Counted from the first letter of the stretch, positions 33,105-42,609 are shown. The stretch is 64,000 bases of DNA from Rhodococcus sp. UNC23MFCrub1.1 (GCF_000686025.1 NZ_JMLQ01000007.1:186001-250000), one strand, 5' to 3'. Notes: a model not told the origin generated them from the letters alone. Numbers and translations are program-made.

Positions 33105-33755
33105 ATGACCACGGCGGAGTACGCATCTCCGCGACGAGCGCGCCCGCCATTTCTCGATGTCGATCGTGCAGCGACCGAGGCGAACGCCGCTGCGCTGGAC
33201 CGAGACCTTCGCGACCGATGCGGTGTCCTGCTCGGCCTGATCGCCTCCGGGGACGACCGTGCGATGGTCGAACTGATGCTGGTCACTCGACCCGTGGTGT
33301 TCGCAGCGGCGTTGCGAGTTCTCGGAGACCGTGCGCGCGCCGAGGACACGGCTCAGGAGACGTACTTCCAGGTGTGGACCTCGGCCGGAACGTTCGACTC
33401 CGACCGAGGGACACCTCACGCCTGGTTGGCGACTCTCGCGCGCCGACGAGCGATCGACCGTTCGCGCTCCGACACCGCGTCGGCGAGGCGGGACACGAAG
33501 TACAGCGCATCGCATTTCGACCGCGACCACGACGGCGTCTGGGAAGCGGTGTGGACGAACGCCGACAACGATCTGCTGACGAAGGCGCTGATCGAACTGA
33601 CCAGTCTGCAGAGAACCGCTGTCGACCTGGTCTACTTCCAGGGCCTGTCCTGCCGCGAAGCAGCCGAGCGGCTCGGCGTACCGCATGCCACCGTCAAGAC
33701 CCGCGTGCGAGACGCCCTGCTGCGCTTGCGACTTCACCTCGCGCGCACCGCCTGA
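33105..33755 (+). CDS. ECF sigma factor (SigK-like)
   Basis: A 216-aa group 4 sigma factor. Region 2 includes VLRVLGDRARAEDTAQETYFQVWTSAGTFDS with the following TLARRRAIDRSRSD; region 4 includes LTSLQRTAVDLVYFQGLSCREAAERLGVPHATVKTRV. The WTSAGTFDSDRGTPHAWLATLARRRAIDRSR layout matches the SigK/ECF19 group. Three in-frame starts are possible (33057, 33087, 33105); 33105 gives the most compact N-terminus. SigK-type genes normally sit next to an anti-sigma gene (RskA); none is present here, since the next gene is convergent and encodes a peptidase. Confidence 0.85.
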   Translation: MTTAEYASPRRARPPFLDVDRAATEANAAALDRDLRDRCGVLLGLIASGDDRAMVELMLVTRPVVFAAALRVLGDRARAEDTAQETYFQVWTSAGTFDSDRGTPHAWLATLARRRAIDRSRSDTASARRDTKYSASHFDRDHDGVWEAVWTNADNDLLTKALIELTSLQRTAVDLVYFQGLSCREAAERLGVPHATVKTRVRDALLRLRLHLARTA

Positions 33756-33763
33756 GCGAGCGC

Positions 33764-35290
33764 TCAGAGGGTGCAGCGAGTCCCTGCCTCGGGTGTGGCC
33801 AGCTCGACGAGATAGTCGGCCACGATGTCGTTCACGCAGGCATTCGCACCGGAGATCGCGACGGTGTGCTGCTCGCCGTCCACGGGGAGCAGCGTTCCGC
33901 CCAGAGTGTCCGCGAGGTTCACACCTCCTTCGTAGGGCGTGGACGGATCACCGGTGATCGAGATCGTCAGAGTGTCGGGAACGCCCTCGACATCCTGTGC
34001 GTAGGGAATTCCGAGTGTCGGCTCGGCCGGCCAGAACTCGCACGGATCACGAGCCCCCTCCGGACCGAGTCCCGCGTCCGTGAACGGCGCGATCTCCTGA
34101 ATTCTCCGTTTGAGCTCGACTTCCTCCTCCGGTGTGTTGCGGTCCTCGTCCATGCAGTTGACGGCGTAGAGCGCTTCGCTGAAGTTGGGGTGGGTGCCGT
34201 CCTCGTCGCGGCCACCGAACACGTCGAGGATCTTCAGCAACGTGTCTCCCTGCCCCGCAGTGACCTCGGCTATTCCTCGGATGATGACAGGCCACACCGT
34301 CGAGTCGTAGAGTCCCGCGACCACCGCTCCGTATGCAGCGTCGAAGTCGAGGCGCCGACCGCTCTCGGTGACGATGGGATCCTCGACGAGAGGCCTGACG
34401 ATGTCCTGGAACCTCTCGACCGCCCTGCTCGGATCGGGGCCCAGCGGACAGTCCGGAGACGCCGCACAGGACGCGGCCATCTCGTCGAACGAGCGCTGGA
34501 AGCCGGTGAACTGGTCGACTCTGCGGTCGGCCGTGCTCTGAGCGGGGTCGATGGCGCCGTCCAGGACCATGGCGCGCACGTTCTGAGGGAACATCTCGGC
34601 GTACACCGCTCCCAGTCGCGTTCCGTAACTCTGACCGAGGTAGCTCAGTTTCTCGTCGCCGAGCACCTCTCGCAGAATGTCCATGTCCCGCGCGGCATCT
34701 CGAGTTCCGACCGCCGAGAGGACGTCGTCGCCGCCCGAGCGCTCGGCGCAGCGTTCGACCAGGCGACGCGAGTCGTCCTCCGTCAGCGTTCTCGAGCCGG
34801 TCAGCACCGTGGTGTACGCCTCGCCGGCGTCGTTCTCGGCATCGGTGAAACAGTCAATCGCCGGTGTCGACGCACCGACCCCGCGAGGATTGAAGCCGAT
34901 CAGGTCGAAGTGTTCGGTCACGCGACTGTCCGCCAAGGTCGTCGCACCCGCGGCGGCCATGCTCATTCCCGGCCCACCGGGCCCACCCGGATTGAGCAGC
35001 AGTGACCCGATTCGCTCACCCCGCGCGGGTGCCTTCAGCAGGGCGATCTGCGCCGTCCGACCGTCGGGATCGTCGTAGTCCAACGGCACGGTCACGCGAG
35101 CGCACTCGAAGGTCGGGTCGGCGGCGAACGCAGTGGCATCGGCCGACGTCACCGCGTACCCGTCGCACGATTCGAAGGCCACGTCCTGGTCGTGAACACT
35201 GCTCAGATCCGGCTCGGTCCGAGGTTGCGCACACCCGGCGAGCACCAGCGCAGCGACTGCCACGGTGACTCCTGTCCTCCTGCGGATCAC
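33764..35290 (-). CDS. TAP-like alpha/beta-hydrolase lipoprotein (tripeptidyl aminopeptidase type)
   Basis: A 508-aa exported hydrolase. The GTG at 35290 gives a signal with lipobox LAGC (VALVLAGCAQP). LLLNPGGPGGPG is the oxyanion loop, YLGQSYGTRLGAVYAEMFP carries the nucleophile Ser, GDPSTPYEGG the Asp, and GEQHTVAI the His. The C-terminal TAP-like domain is present. It probably trims peptides outside the membrane. Its start overlaps the stop of an S9 peptidase gene (GTGA), so the two peptidases are coupled. A paralogue lies at 38083-39603. Confidence 0.88.
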   Translation of the reverse strand: MIRRRTGVTVAVAALVLAGCAQPRTEPDLSSVHDQDVAFESCDGYAVTSADATAFAADPTFECARVTVPLDYDDPDGRTAQIALLKAPARGERIGSLLLNPGGPGGPGMSMAAAGATTLADSRVTEHFDLIGFNPRGVGASTPAIDCFTDAENDAGEAYTTVLTGSRTLTEDDSRRLVERCAERSGGDDVLSAVGTRDAARDMDILREVLGDEKLSYLGQSYGTRLGAVYAEMFPQNVRAMVLDGAIDPAQSTADRRVDQFTGFQRSFDEMAASCAASPDCPLGPDPSRAVERFQDIVRPLVEDPIVTESGRRLDFDAAYGAVVAGLYDSTVWPVIIRGIAEVTAGQGDTLLKILDVFGGRDEDGTHPNFSEALYAVNCMDEDRNTPEEEVELKRRIQEIAPFTDAGLGPEGARDPCEFWPAEPTLGIPYAQDVEGVPDTLTISITGDPSTPYEGGVNLADTLGGTLLPVDGEQHTVAISGANACVNDIVADYLVELATPEAGTRCTL

Positions 35291-37230
35291 GACAGCGACC
35301 CGCTCGGTGCGTGGACCGACGAGGGACTCGTGGAATGCTCGCGCCCACCCAGGTGCTGGGCGAGGAACCGCTCGACCTCGCGGTAGAACGCGATGGTGTT
35401 CTCGGGGTTGACGAACCCGTGTCCTTCGTCGTCGGAGACGAGGTAGTCGACGTGGACCCCACACGAGCGGAGGGTGGCGACGACGTTGTCGGACTCGGCT
35501 CTGGTGACACGAGGGTCGTTGGCTCCCTGCGCGATGAGCAGGGGCGCCGTGGACGCGTCGAGACGGCTGATCGGGGACCGCGCGAGCATGTCCGCTTCCT
35601 GCTCCGGGTCACTCGGGTCGCCGACGAACCGGTACCAGTTGTTGACCAGGCTGGCCCGGAGAAAGGACGGTTGTGTCCTCATGAAGTTGGCGAGGTCCGA
35701 GATGCCGACCAGATCGACCGCCGCGGTGAACACGTCGGGGGTGAAGGTCGCGCCGACCAACGCGGCGTACCCGCCGTACGAGCCGCCCATGATCGCGACG
35801 CGCTCACGATCGGCGTACCCCTGCTGTACGGCCCACTTCACCGCGTCGACCAGGTCGTCGTGCATCGCGCCCGCGAGTTCCCCCACCGCAGCGTTGGTGT
35901 GAGCCTTCCCGTAGCCGGTGGAACCTCGGAAGTTGACCTGCAGCACCGCATACCCGCGGTTGGCGAGCATCTGCACGGCAGGATCGAAACCCCACGAGTC
36001 GCGATACCAGGGGCCGCCGTGCACGAACAGCACCATCGGCAGCGCGGTCGGGTCGACGCCGAGAGGCAACGTCAGGAAGGACGGCCGCGCACGCCCGTCG
36101 CGCGCCTCGATGGTCACCGGTTCCATCGGCGCCATCGCGGTCGGCTCGAGATGCGGGTACGGACGGAACAACTGGCGGCTCGCACCCGTGGTGTGGTCGT
36201 AGAGATAGGTGACGGCGGGATCCCGATCGCGCACGAAACTGACGGTCCAGCGCAGTCCGCTCCGGTCCGAGGACAGTTCGCCGACATCGCCGTCCGAGAG
36301 CAGTTCGAGTGCTGCCAGAACCTCTCCGAAGCGCTCGTCGAGGACTCGTATCTCCTGGCGCTCGCCCAGGTATCGCACCCCGAGCAGGCCGCCGGTCCCG
36401 GCGTCGCAGATCAAGGGCGACGACGTCTGTTCGACGGCGCGGCGAACCGCGTCGAGTTCGAGCGTCGGATGAGAATCGACGACGGTCTCCTCACCGGTGT
36501 CGAGATCGAGGCGCATGAGGTGAATCAGATCGCGGCCGCGGGTCGAGCCCATCCACAAGCCTGTGCCGTCCGGGGTCATCTGGGTCGGGGTGATCCCGAC
36601 CGGGTAGTCCGTCGCGTCGATCGACACGATCGGGTTCCGTGTTCCCGACGGGGTGACTCGGGACAGGAGCAGGCGGCCGTCGTCGGTCATCTCCTGCTCG
36701 ACGACCGTGTCGCCCTCCGCGAGCATCAGCAGCCGGTCCGTCCCGGCGCTGCGTCCGATCATGGTGATCTCACCCGTCGCGACGTCGATCCTATGGAGGT
36801 CGAACTCGGCAGGGTTCCGTGCGTTGAGCATCACCGTGTAGCTGCCTGCACTCCCGTGCACGGGCAGGAGTTCGATCGCACGAGCGCCGGGGAACGGCGT
36901 GAGATCGACGGCGGGACTGCGGGGATCGTCGAGATCGACACGGAACACGTGGTGGTTCTCGTCGCCTCCGCTGTCCTGCAGGTACAGCAGCCACCGGGGG
37001 TCGTCGGTCCACTCGAACTTCATGACGCTGCGGGTCTCGTCAGCGCTCACGCATCGGGCATCGCCCACGGCGGAGAGATCCGGGGCGATGTCCTGCACCC
37101 AGACGTTGAGCCTGTTCCGCCACGGTGCGAGGAAAGCGATTCTGTTGCCTTCCGGAGAGATTCGAGCACCGACCGCGGCGGGCGGGCCGAAGAGGTCGTC
37201 GATCGCGATCAGTTCGGGTGCAGTGGTCAT
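35287..37230 (-). CDS. S9-family prolyl oligopeptidase-like peptidase
   Basis: A 647-aa serine peptidase. The N-terminal 390 residues contain repeated beta-propeller strands; the C-terminal alpha/beta-hydrolase domain shows HGGPWYRDSWGFDPAVQML, nucleophile Ser in IMGGSYGGYAALVGAT, Asp in GANDPRV and His in DDEGHGFVNPEN. It has no signal peptide, so it is probably cytoplasmic. The ATG at 37230 follows GGAAAGGACCTCCC. It precedes the TAP-like hydrolase in one operon: cytoplasmic and exported peptide hydrolysis are expressed together. Confidence 0.9.
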   Translation of the reverse strand: MTTAPELIAIDDLFGPPAAVGARISPEGNRIAFLAPWRNRLNVWVQDIAPDLSAVGDARCVSADETRSVMKFEWTDDPRWLLYLQDSGGDENHHVFRVDLDDPRSPAVDLTPFPGARAIELLPVHGSAGSYTVMLNARNPAEFDLHRIDVATGEITMIGRSAGTDRLLMLAEGDTVVEQEMTDDGRLLLSRVTPSGTRNPIVSIDATDYPVGITPTQMTPDGTGLWMGSTRGRDLIHLMRLDLDTGEETVVDSHPTLELDAVRRAVEQTSSPLICDAGTGGLLGVRYLGERQEIRVLDERFGEVLAALELLSDGDVGELSSDRSGLRWTVSFVRDRDPAVTYLYDHTTGASRQLFRPYPHLEPTAMAPMEPVTIEARDGRARPSFLTLPLGVDPTALPMVLFVHGGPWYRDSWGFDPAVQMLANRGYAVLQVNFRGSTGYGKAHTNAAVGELAGAMHDDLVDAVKWAVQQGYADRERVAIMGGSYGGYAALVGATFTPDVFTAAVDLVGISDLANFMRTQPSFLRASLVNNWYRFVGDPSDPEQEADMLARSPISRLDASTAPLLIAQGANDPRVTRAESDNVVATLRSCGVHVDYLVSDDEGHGFVNPENTIAFYREVERFLAQHLGGREHSTSPSSVHAPSGSLS

Positions 37231-37285
37231 GGGAGGTCCTTTCCTCTGGTGGGGCGGGTGTCGAGCTGTCTGTCGGTGGTGTCTC

Positions 37286-37927
37286 TCAACCGACGAAGTG
37301 GGTGGTCGAACGCCGGAACGCCCAGACGGTGACCACCACGGCGACCGCGAACAACGGCGCACCCATCGCGATTCTCGCGACGGCGAGCCAGCCGGTGGCG
37401 TCGGTGTCGTACAGCCTGTCCTGCACGAGGTACCGGGCACCGAAGAGCACCGCGAAGGTGAGAGTGGCGACGTCGTGGGCGCGGCGCACCGAGGAGTTCC
37501 GTCGCCATGCATATCGATTGCCGTGCAGCGCGTTCCACAGCAGGCCGGTCACCGGTCTACGGATCAACACCGATGCGAGTACCACGACGCCGGCCACCAG
37601 GCTGGTCCAGATGCCGAGGAGGAAGTAGCCGCTCGCACTGCCACTCATCCCCGCGACGGCGCCGGCGGCGAGAACGCCGACGAGACCGCCGCTCGTCCCG
37701 GCGATCGACTCACCACCTCGGACGCGATGAACGGTCAGTCCCAGTGCGACGAGCACCGCGGCACCGATCGCGACCGGCAGCGTCCAGACGGCGTTCGCGA
37801 CGACGAACACGATCACCGGTATCGCGGTGCGGATCATTCCGCTGGTGCCACCCAGACTGTCCACCACCCTCGCGCCGGCATCGGTGGTCGGTGCGTCCTG
37901 CGTGCTGTCGTGCGGTGGGTTCGTCAT
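37286..37927 (-). CDS. DUF3159 membrane protein
   Basis: A 213-aa protein with about five to six hydrophobic segments between residues 30 and 205. GTSGMIRTAIPVIVFVVANAVW and RRPVTGLLWNALHGNRYAWRRN are characteristic of the actinobacterial DUF3159 family, of unknown function. The ATG at 37927 was preferred over the longer frame. It lies 55 bp upstream of the S9 peptidase on the same strand and may be in the same operon. Confidence 0.82.
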   Translation of the reverse strand: MTNPPHDSTQDAPTTDAGARVVDSLGGTSGMIRTAIPVIVFVVANAVWTLPVAIGAAVLVALGLTVHRVRGGESIAGTSGGLVGVLAAGAVAGMSGSASGYFLLGIWTSLVAGVVVLASVLIRRPVTGLLWNALHGNRYAWRRNSSVRRAHDVATLTFAVLFGARYLVQDRLYDTDATGWLAVARIAMGAPLFAVAVVVTVWAFRRSTTHFVG

Positions 37928-38082
37928 GTCGCCCTCCCTGCGCCTCGGTCGATCCGGTCGAATGATGTTCATCGACAACCAGAGTCGTCGAGCTGACCGA
38001 CCGCTGCCAGTGCCTGCGTGCACGGGATGCGGTGACACTGTCACCGAGCAGTCATGACAGATGTCACGGCGTCAGCCGGTGC

Positions 38083-39603
38083 TCACTGCGTAGCCCGAGG
38101 ACACTGGGTGTCCTTCTCCGGCATGGCGCCGTCGACGAGATACTCGGTGACCACCTCCTGCGCGCAGGAGTTGGTTCCGAGTGCGAAGACACCGTGCCCA
38201 CTGCCGTCGACGGTGAGCAGCCGGGAACGATCTCCGAAGCGCTCGTCGAGCAGTTCACCGCCGCGCAAGGGCGTGACTGGATCACGTCGATGCTGCGCGA
38301 TGAGGATGTTCGTCGGTCCGTCGGAGTCGATTGAGACCGGGGGCTCGGTCGGGGCATGGGCCCAGAACGCGCACGGCATGATGTTCGCCGCCGCTGCGCC
38401 GAACAGCGGGTAGTCGACCCTGTCGGTGGCGACGGCATTCTCGTACGTGGTCACGTCGTGCGGCCACTCGACGTCGTTGCAGGTGACCGCCAGGAAGACG
38501 GACCACGAGTTGTCGCCGGCCGACGGCACCGGAGCCCCCTCCGGAAGGTCCCCGCCCTGACCCGCCGCGAGGCCGTCCCGGTACGAGACCCACGCATCGG
38601 CCGCGGTCTCGTACGTCGCCGGGTTGTACAGCGTGACGAAGGTGGCGAGCCGGAACGAGCGACCGTCGACCCCGTTCACGGGCGTGGCATCGAGCCTGGA
38701 GGCGATGTCGAAGTACGTCGCCCGCACCTCGTCCTCGGTCGCACCGAGACCGTATCGGTCGTGACGCTCGGCCATCCACCGGGCGAGATCCGGGAAGGTG
38801 TCTTCCATTCCTCGGGAATAGCGCCGCATCCCGGCTCGATCGAGATGGGTGTCACCGATGTTGCTGTCCAACACGATTCGGTCGGTGCTCTCGGGGAACA
38901 TCGACGCATAGGCCGCGCCCAGCGCCGAGCCGTAGGAGTAGCCGAGGAAGCTCGCGGTGTCCTCGCCGAGAGCAGCTCGGACGCGGTCGAGGTCCCGCGC
39001 CATGTTCGCGGTGCTCACGTGGCGCAGCAGGCCGTCGTCCTCGGCGGCGCACCGGCGCGCGACTTCTCTCGCAGTACGAACCTGCTCGTCGAAGGCAGCC
39101 TGGTCGTACGCGTACGGCGGGACTGCGCCGTAGTAGTGCAGGTCGTCGGTGAAGCCGCAGCTGATGGGACTGGAATGGCCCACCCCACGGGTGTCCATGC
39201 CGATGAGGTCATAACTGTCCAGCACGGACTGCGGCATGCCCCGATTCACCAGGAACGTCGGTTGGTCGAGCCCCGTACCACCGGGGCCGCCCGGGTTGAG
39301 CAACAGCACCCCTCGCCGTTCCTCCGGCTTCTGGGAGGGCAGCCGAGAGATCATGACGTCGATCTGTCCAGCGTCGGGGTCGTCGTAGTCGATCGGCACG
39401 GGCACCGACGCGCACTGCAGGCGCGACGGTTCCTCCGCTGGGTCACCGACGTCGTCGGGACATGAGGCCCACTCGAGGTCGGGCATGGAATATGGTTGCT
39501 GCACTGCAGTATCGGGCTGAGACGCGGTGGAGGTCGTCGAGCAGCCGACGAGAACGAGACTGATCGCGGCCACCGCAGCGGTACGCGTGTCGTATCGGTT
39601 CAC
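38083..39603 (-). CDS. TAP-like alpha/beta-hydrolase lipoprotein, second paralogue
   Basis: A 506-aa exported hydrolase with a GTG start and lipobox LVGC (AISLVLVGCSTTS). LLLNPGGPGGTG (oxyanion loop), FLGYSYGSALGAAYASMFPE (nucleophile Ser), RRDPVTPLRGG (Asp) and DGSGHGVFALG (His) are present, and the C-terminal TAP-like domain ends with CAQEVVTEYLVDGAMPE. It has the same architecture as the protein at 33764-35290 but has clearly diverged. It is likely an extracytoplasmic peptidase with different specificity. The 155 bp between it and DUF3159 hold no recognised site. Confidence 0.88.
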   Translation of the reverse strand: MNRYDTRTAAVAAISLVLVGCSTTSTASQPDTAVQQPYSMPDLEWASCPDDVGDPAEEPSRLQCASVPVPIDYDDPDAGQIDVMISRLPSQKPEERRGVLLLNPGGPGGTGLDQPTFLVNRGMPQSVLDSYDLIGMDTRGVGHSSPISCGFTDDLHYYGAVPPYAYDQAAFDEQVRTAREVARRCAAEDDGLLRHVSTANMARDLDRVRAALGEDTASFLGYSYGSALGAAYASMFPESTDRIVLDSNIGDTHLDRAGMRRYSRGMEDTFPDLARWMAERHDRYGLGATEDEVRATYFDIASRLDATPVNGVDGRSFRLATFVTLYNPATYETAADAWVSYRDGLAAGQGGDLPEGAPVPSAGDNSWSVFLAVTCNDVEWPHDVTTYENAVATDRVDYPLFGAAAANIMPCAFWAHAPTEPPVSIDSDGPTNILIAQHRRDPVTPLRGGELLDERFGDRSRLLTVDGSGHGVFALGTNSCAQEVVTEYLVDGAMPEKDTQCPRATQ

Positions 39604-39641
39604 GGGATGTCCATTCGGTAGCAGGGGTGGCCGCCGGCCGA

Positions 39642-40286
39642 TCAGTTGCCGGCGGCGTCGAGCCAGTGATAACGCAGTCGCAGAGCGCGTTCCGTGCTGC
39701 CCACGGCGGCACCGACGGTGGAGGCGACCGTCGACCACGTCGGCAGATCGATCGGTGCGGCGATGACACCGACCGACTCGGCGATCGGCGGAATTCGAGA
39801 CACCGTCTCGACGAGATACACCGCGAGCGACAGGACTCCGCTGAGAACGAGGGCGATCGAGACGACGCCGATGACCGAACTCGCCGCGGGGTACCGCCTG
39901 TCGAATCGGGCCCGGCGCCCTTCGGCCGAGCGGGGGTCGGGGCTCAGCTGCCGCTCGCTCCCGTCAGCGGAGACGAGGTGGCACCGCTTGACACCGAAAC
40001 CACTCATCGCGACCTCGATGCGGCCGTCCTCGACGGGGAACGCGGCGGGCAGTGCCGACCGTGCTTCGCACAGACCGTCTCTGTACAGATCGGCCGTGAC
40101 AGAACCGGAGGCCTGGTCCTGCCAGTGCCTGATGTCGACGGACCATTCCGGCTCGTGGGGGCCCGACGGTGGGAGATGAAACAGCGCACGTCCCAGCAAC
40201 TGCCACCATCGGAACGGCTGCAGTGCTCGCCCGTCGCCGGGTCGCACCCGACGAGCCGCGCGGCGGCGCCTGACTCGATCGAACAT
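39642..40286 (-). CDS. Hypothetical membrane protein
   Basis: A 214-aa protein with a basic N-terminus, an immunoglobulin-like or beta-rich soluble part (residues about 50-115, PEWSVDIRHWQDQASGSV) and one or two hydrophobic segments (about 138-162 and 180-198). No family is recognised. It is divergent from a TetR gene across a region with three AGCAC-n3-GTGCT-like sites, so it is probably controlled by that regulator. Confidence 0.65.
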   Translation of the reverse strand: MFDRVRRRRAARRVRPGDGRALQPFRWWQLLGRALFHLPPSGPHEPEWSVDIRHWQDQASGSVTADLYRDGLCEARSALPAAFPVEDGRIEVAMSGFGVKRCHLVSADGSERQLSPDPRSAEGRRARFDRRYPAASSVIGVVSIALVLSGVLSLAVYLVETVSRIPPIAESVGVIAAPIDLPTWSTVASTVGAAVGSTERALRLRYHWLDAAGN

Positions 40287-40317
40287 GATTCGCTCCTCTT
40301 CCGCCGGCCGTGCCACT

Positions 40318-40380
40318 AGCACGCTGTACTGTCGCGAACGATGGCGACGACGCTAGCACATTGTGCTAGCACATTGTGCT
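40318..40380. promoter_or_regulatory. Cluster of AGCAC-n3-GTGCT operators
   Basis: Three dyads lie between the membrane-protein gene and the TetR gene: an imperfect AGCAC-GCT-GTACT (40318-40330), a perfect GCTAGCAC-ATT-GTGCTAGC with 8-bp arms (40352-40370), and an AGCAC-ATT-GTGCT (40368-40380) that shares TAGC with the previous one. The last two centres are only 13 bp apart. These are the best candidates for the TetR binding sites. Confidence 0.65.
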
Positions 40381-40439
40381 GGTCGCGTGATCGGTCCTGC
40401 TCAGAGCAGGAACGAGCGCAGAGGAACAGAGGGGACGCG

Positions 40440-41045
40440 ATGCCGACACCGGAGGAACCCGGCCCGGACACGCGGGCGCGGATACTCATCGCTGCCTGCG
40501 AGATGATCGGTGAGGACCCGGCGTCGACACTCAGCGTGCGATCGGTCGCCGCGCGCGCCGGAGTGAGCATGGGTTCTCTCCGTCATCACTTCCCCACCCA
40601 GCGCGCACTGCGCGAGGCCGTTCTCGCCACGATCTACGACGTGGTGACACCGGACGCCGACGTCATCCACGACCGATCGATACCGGCTCGGGATCGCCTC
40701 GTGCGCTGCCTCGAGCAGGTCCTGGTGCCTGCCGTCGGAGCGCAGGCGCGGCGCGCGTTGATCAGCACCGTCGAGGCGTTCGCAGTACCCGAACCCACCG
40801 CAGACATCCGAGCCGCCTACGCGTCCTTCGCCGAGGAAGCGCACCGGAGAGTCGAGCAGTGGCTCGACATTCTCGCCGCCGAAGGTGCAGCGCCACAGGG
40901 TGATCAGTCGCTGAACGCCGCGTTCCTCAACACGGTTCTCGACGGCCTGTTCTGGGACCGGGCGATGCCCACCGATCCCGCCACGCTGCACCGAGCGACC
41001 GCCATTCTCCAGCATGCAGTGGATTCGGTCCTCACGCCGCCGTGA
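40440..41045 (+). CDS. TetR-family transcriptional regulator
   Basis: A 201-aa regulator. The N-terminal helix-turn-helix is clear: TRARILIAACEMIGEDPASTLSVRSVAARAGVSMGSLRHHFPTQRALREAV (residues about 11-62). The C-terminal ligand domain is all-helical. The ATG at 40440 was chosen; the in-frame upstream start at 40341 would run through the operator cluster. It is divergent from the membrane protein at 39642-40286 and may also control the MFS gene 151 bp downstream. Confidence 0.87.
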   Translation: MPTPEEPGPDTRARILIAACEMIGEDPASTLSVRSVAARAGVSMGSLRHHFPTQRALREAVLATIYDVVTPDADVIHDRSIPARDRLVRCLEQVLVPAVGAQARRALISTVEAFAVPEPTADIRAAYASFAEEAHRRVEQWLDILAAEGAAPQGDQSLNAAFLNTVLDGLFWDRAMPTDPATLHRATAILQHAVDSVLTPP

Positions 41046-41196
41046 CCACGTCGAGGATGTGGCTCGGGCTTCATCCTCACCGCGAGGAGGCGGAGGACGA
41101 CCCGTGCTGCGCCGTCTCGACACCGCCCGGTGGTCGTGATATGCCTGGCGGCATCGTCGCCACCGCGCACGCATCGACCGACCGGAAGGTCCACCC

Positions 41197-42609
41197 ATGA
41201 CCGCCGACCTCGCCGCAGGCCCCGACACCCACTCGTCCTCAGCATGGGCGCCGCTGCGTGGCAGGGTGTATCGCACGCTGTTCATCGCTCAGCTGGTGTC
41301 GAACATCGGCCTGTGGATGCAGACGGTGGGATCACAGTGGTTCCTGGTGGAGCAGAACAGCAGCGCGACCGTGGTCGCCCTCGTGCAGACGGCCAGCCTG
41401 CTGCCCACCTTGTTCTTCGCCCTCCTCGCCGGCGGACTCGCCGATCTGCTCGATCGTCGCAGGTTGTTGATCGCGATCAGCACGTACACCGCCGTCGTCG
41501 CGACGGCCACCGCGGTGCTCGCCTTCACCGACGTGCTGACCCCGATGATGTTGCTGGCGATGACGTTCCTGCTGGGGTGCGGCTCTGCGCTGTCGTCTCC
41601 CGCATGGCAGGCCATCCAACCCGAACTGGTTCCGGCCGAACAGATCCCGGCAGCATCCGCCCTGGGCGGCGTGACCGTGAACGGTGCGCGCGCCGTCGGC
41701 CCGGCCATCGGCGGCGTGATCGTGGCTGCGGCCGGACCCGCCGCGGTGTTCGCCATCAACGCCCTGACGTTCGTCGTCATCATCGGCGCGCTCGTGTGGT
41801 GGCGTCGGCCCGCAGACGATCGATCCGTCGACCGAGAGCGCCTCGGCAGGTCCATGCTGACCGGGCTGCACTACATGCAGTCCGCACCGATCGTGCGCCG
41901 GATCCTGCTGCGCTCGGCCCTGTTCGCCTTCCCGGCATCGGCGCTGTGGGCCCTGCTGCCCCTGGCCTCGTCGCGCCACCTGCACTTCGGCGCGTCGGGG
42001 TACGGGCTCGTCCTGGGAATGCTCGGTGTCGGCGCAGTGTCCGGCGTGGCGCTCTACCCGCGGTTGCGACAGTCGATGTCGGGCAACGCCGTGCTGGCAC
42101 TGTCCGCGGTCACCTATGCCGTCGGCGTCGTCTCCGTGGCCTACCTCCCCGCCGGCGCGGCCGTCCCGTTGCTGCTGCTGTCGGGCGCCGCGTGGATCGC
42201 CACCCTGACCACACTCAACGCGGCGATTCAGCTCTCTCTCGCGCACTGGGTGAGAGCTCGGGGGATGTCGATCTACCTGTTGGTGTTCATGGGCTCCCAG
42301 GCGCTGGGCTCGTTCGTCTGGGGGCTGGTCGCGTCGCACGTCGGTTTCGCTGCGGCGCTACTCATCTCGGCGGTGCTCTTGGTGGTCACCGCCGCCAGCG
42401 TCACGGTCCTGCCTCTGCGCGCCGACACCGGCACGCTGCCGCGCGGGGTGTCGACGGCGTGGCCGACACCGATGGTGATGTTCGAACCCGAACCCGACGA
42501 CGGCCCCGTGGTCGTCTCGGTGACGTACCGGGTGCGGCCCGACTCGACGACCGACTTCGACCGCGCCATGGCGGCCGTCGGGAAAGCTCGCCGCCGGACC
42601 GGCGGGTAG
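41197..42609 (+). CDS. MFS exporter (MFS_3/EntS type), C-terminus cut by an in-frame TAG
   Basis: A 470-aa protein. VYRTLFIAQLVSNIGLWMQTVGSQWFL is the MFS_3/EntS opening, ADLLDRRRLL the motif A loop, and about 12 hydrophobic segments follow to residue 408. The protein then enters an antibiotic-monooxygenase-like tail (VVVSVTYRVRPDSTTDFDRA) that is common in this family, but TAG at 42607-42609 stops it after RRRTGG. The same frame continues for 67 more codons with the rest of that tail. The membrane part is complete, so transport may survive. An AAGGTCC-type ribosome-binding site precedes the ATG. Confidence 0.85.
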   Translation: MTADLAAGPDTHSSSAWAPLRGRVYRTLFIAQLVSNIGLWMQTVGSQWFLVEQNSSATVVALVQTASLLPTLFFALLAGGLADLLDRRRLLIAISTYTAVVATATAVLAFTDVLTPMMLLAMTFLLGCGSALSSPAWQAIQPELVPAEQIPAASALGGVTVNGARAVGPAIGGVIVAAAGPAAVFAINALTFVVIIGALVWWRRPADDRSVDRERLGRSMLTGLHYMQSAPIVRRILLRSALFAFPASALWALLPLASSRHLHFGASGYGLVLGMLGVGAVSGVALYPRLRQSMSGNAVLALSAVTYAVGVVSVAYLPAGAAVPLLLLSGAAWIATLTTLNAAIQLSLAHWVRARGMSIYLLVFMGSQALGSFVWGLVASHVGFAAALLISAVLLVVTAASVTVLPLRADTGTLPRGVSTAWPTPMVMFEPEPDDGPVVVSVTYRVRPDSTTDFDRAMAAVGKARRRTGG

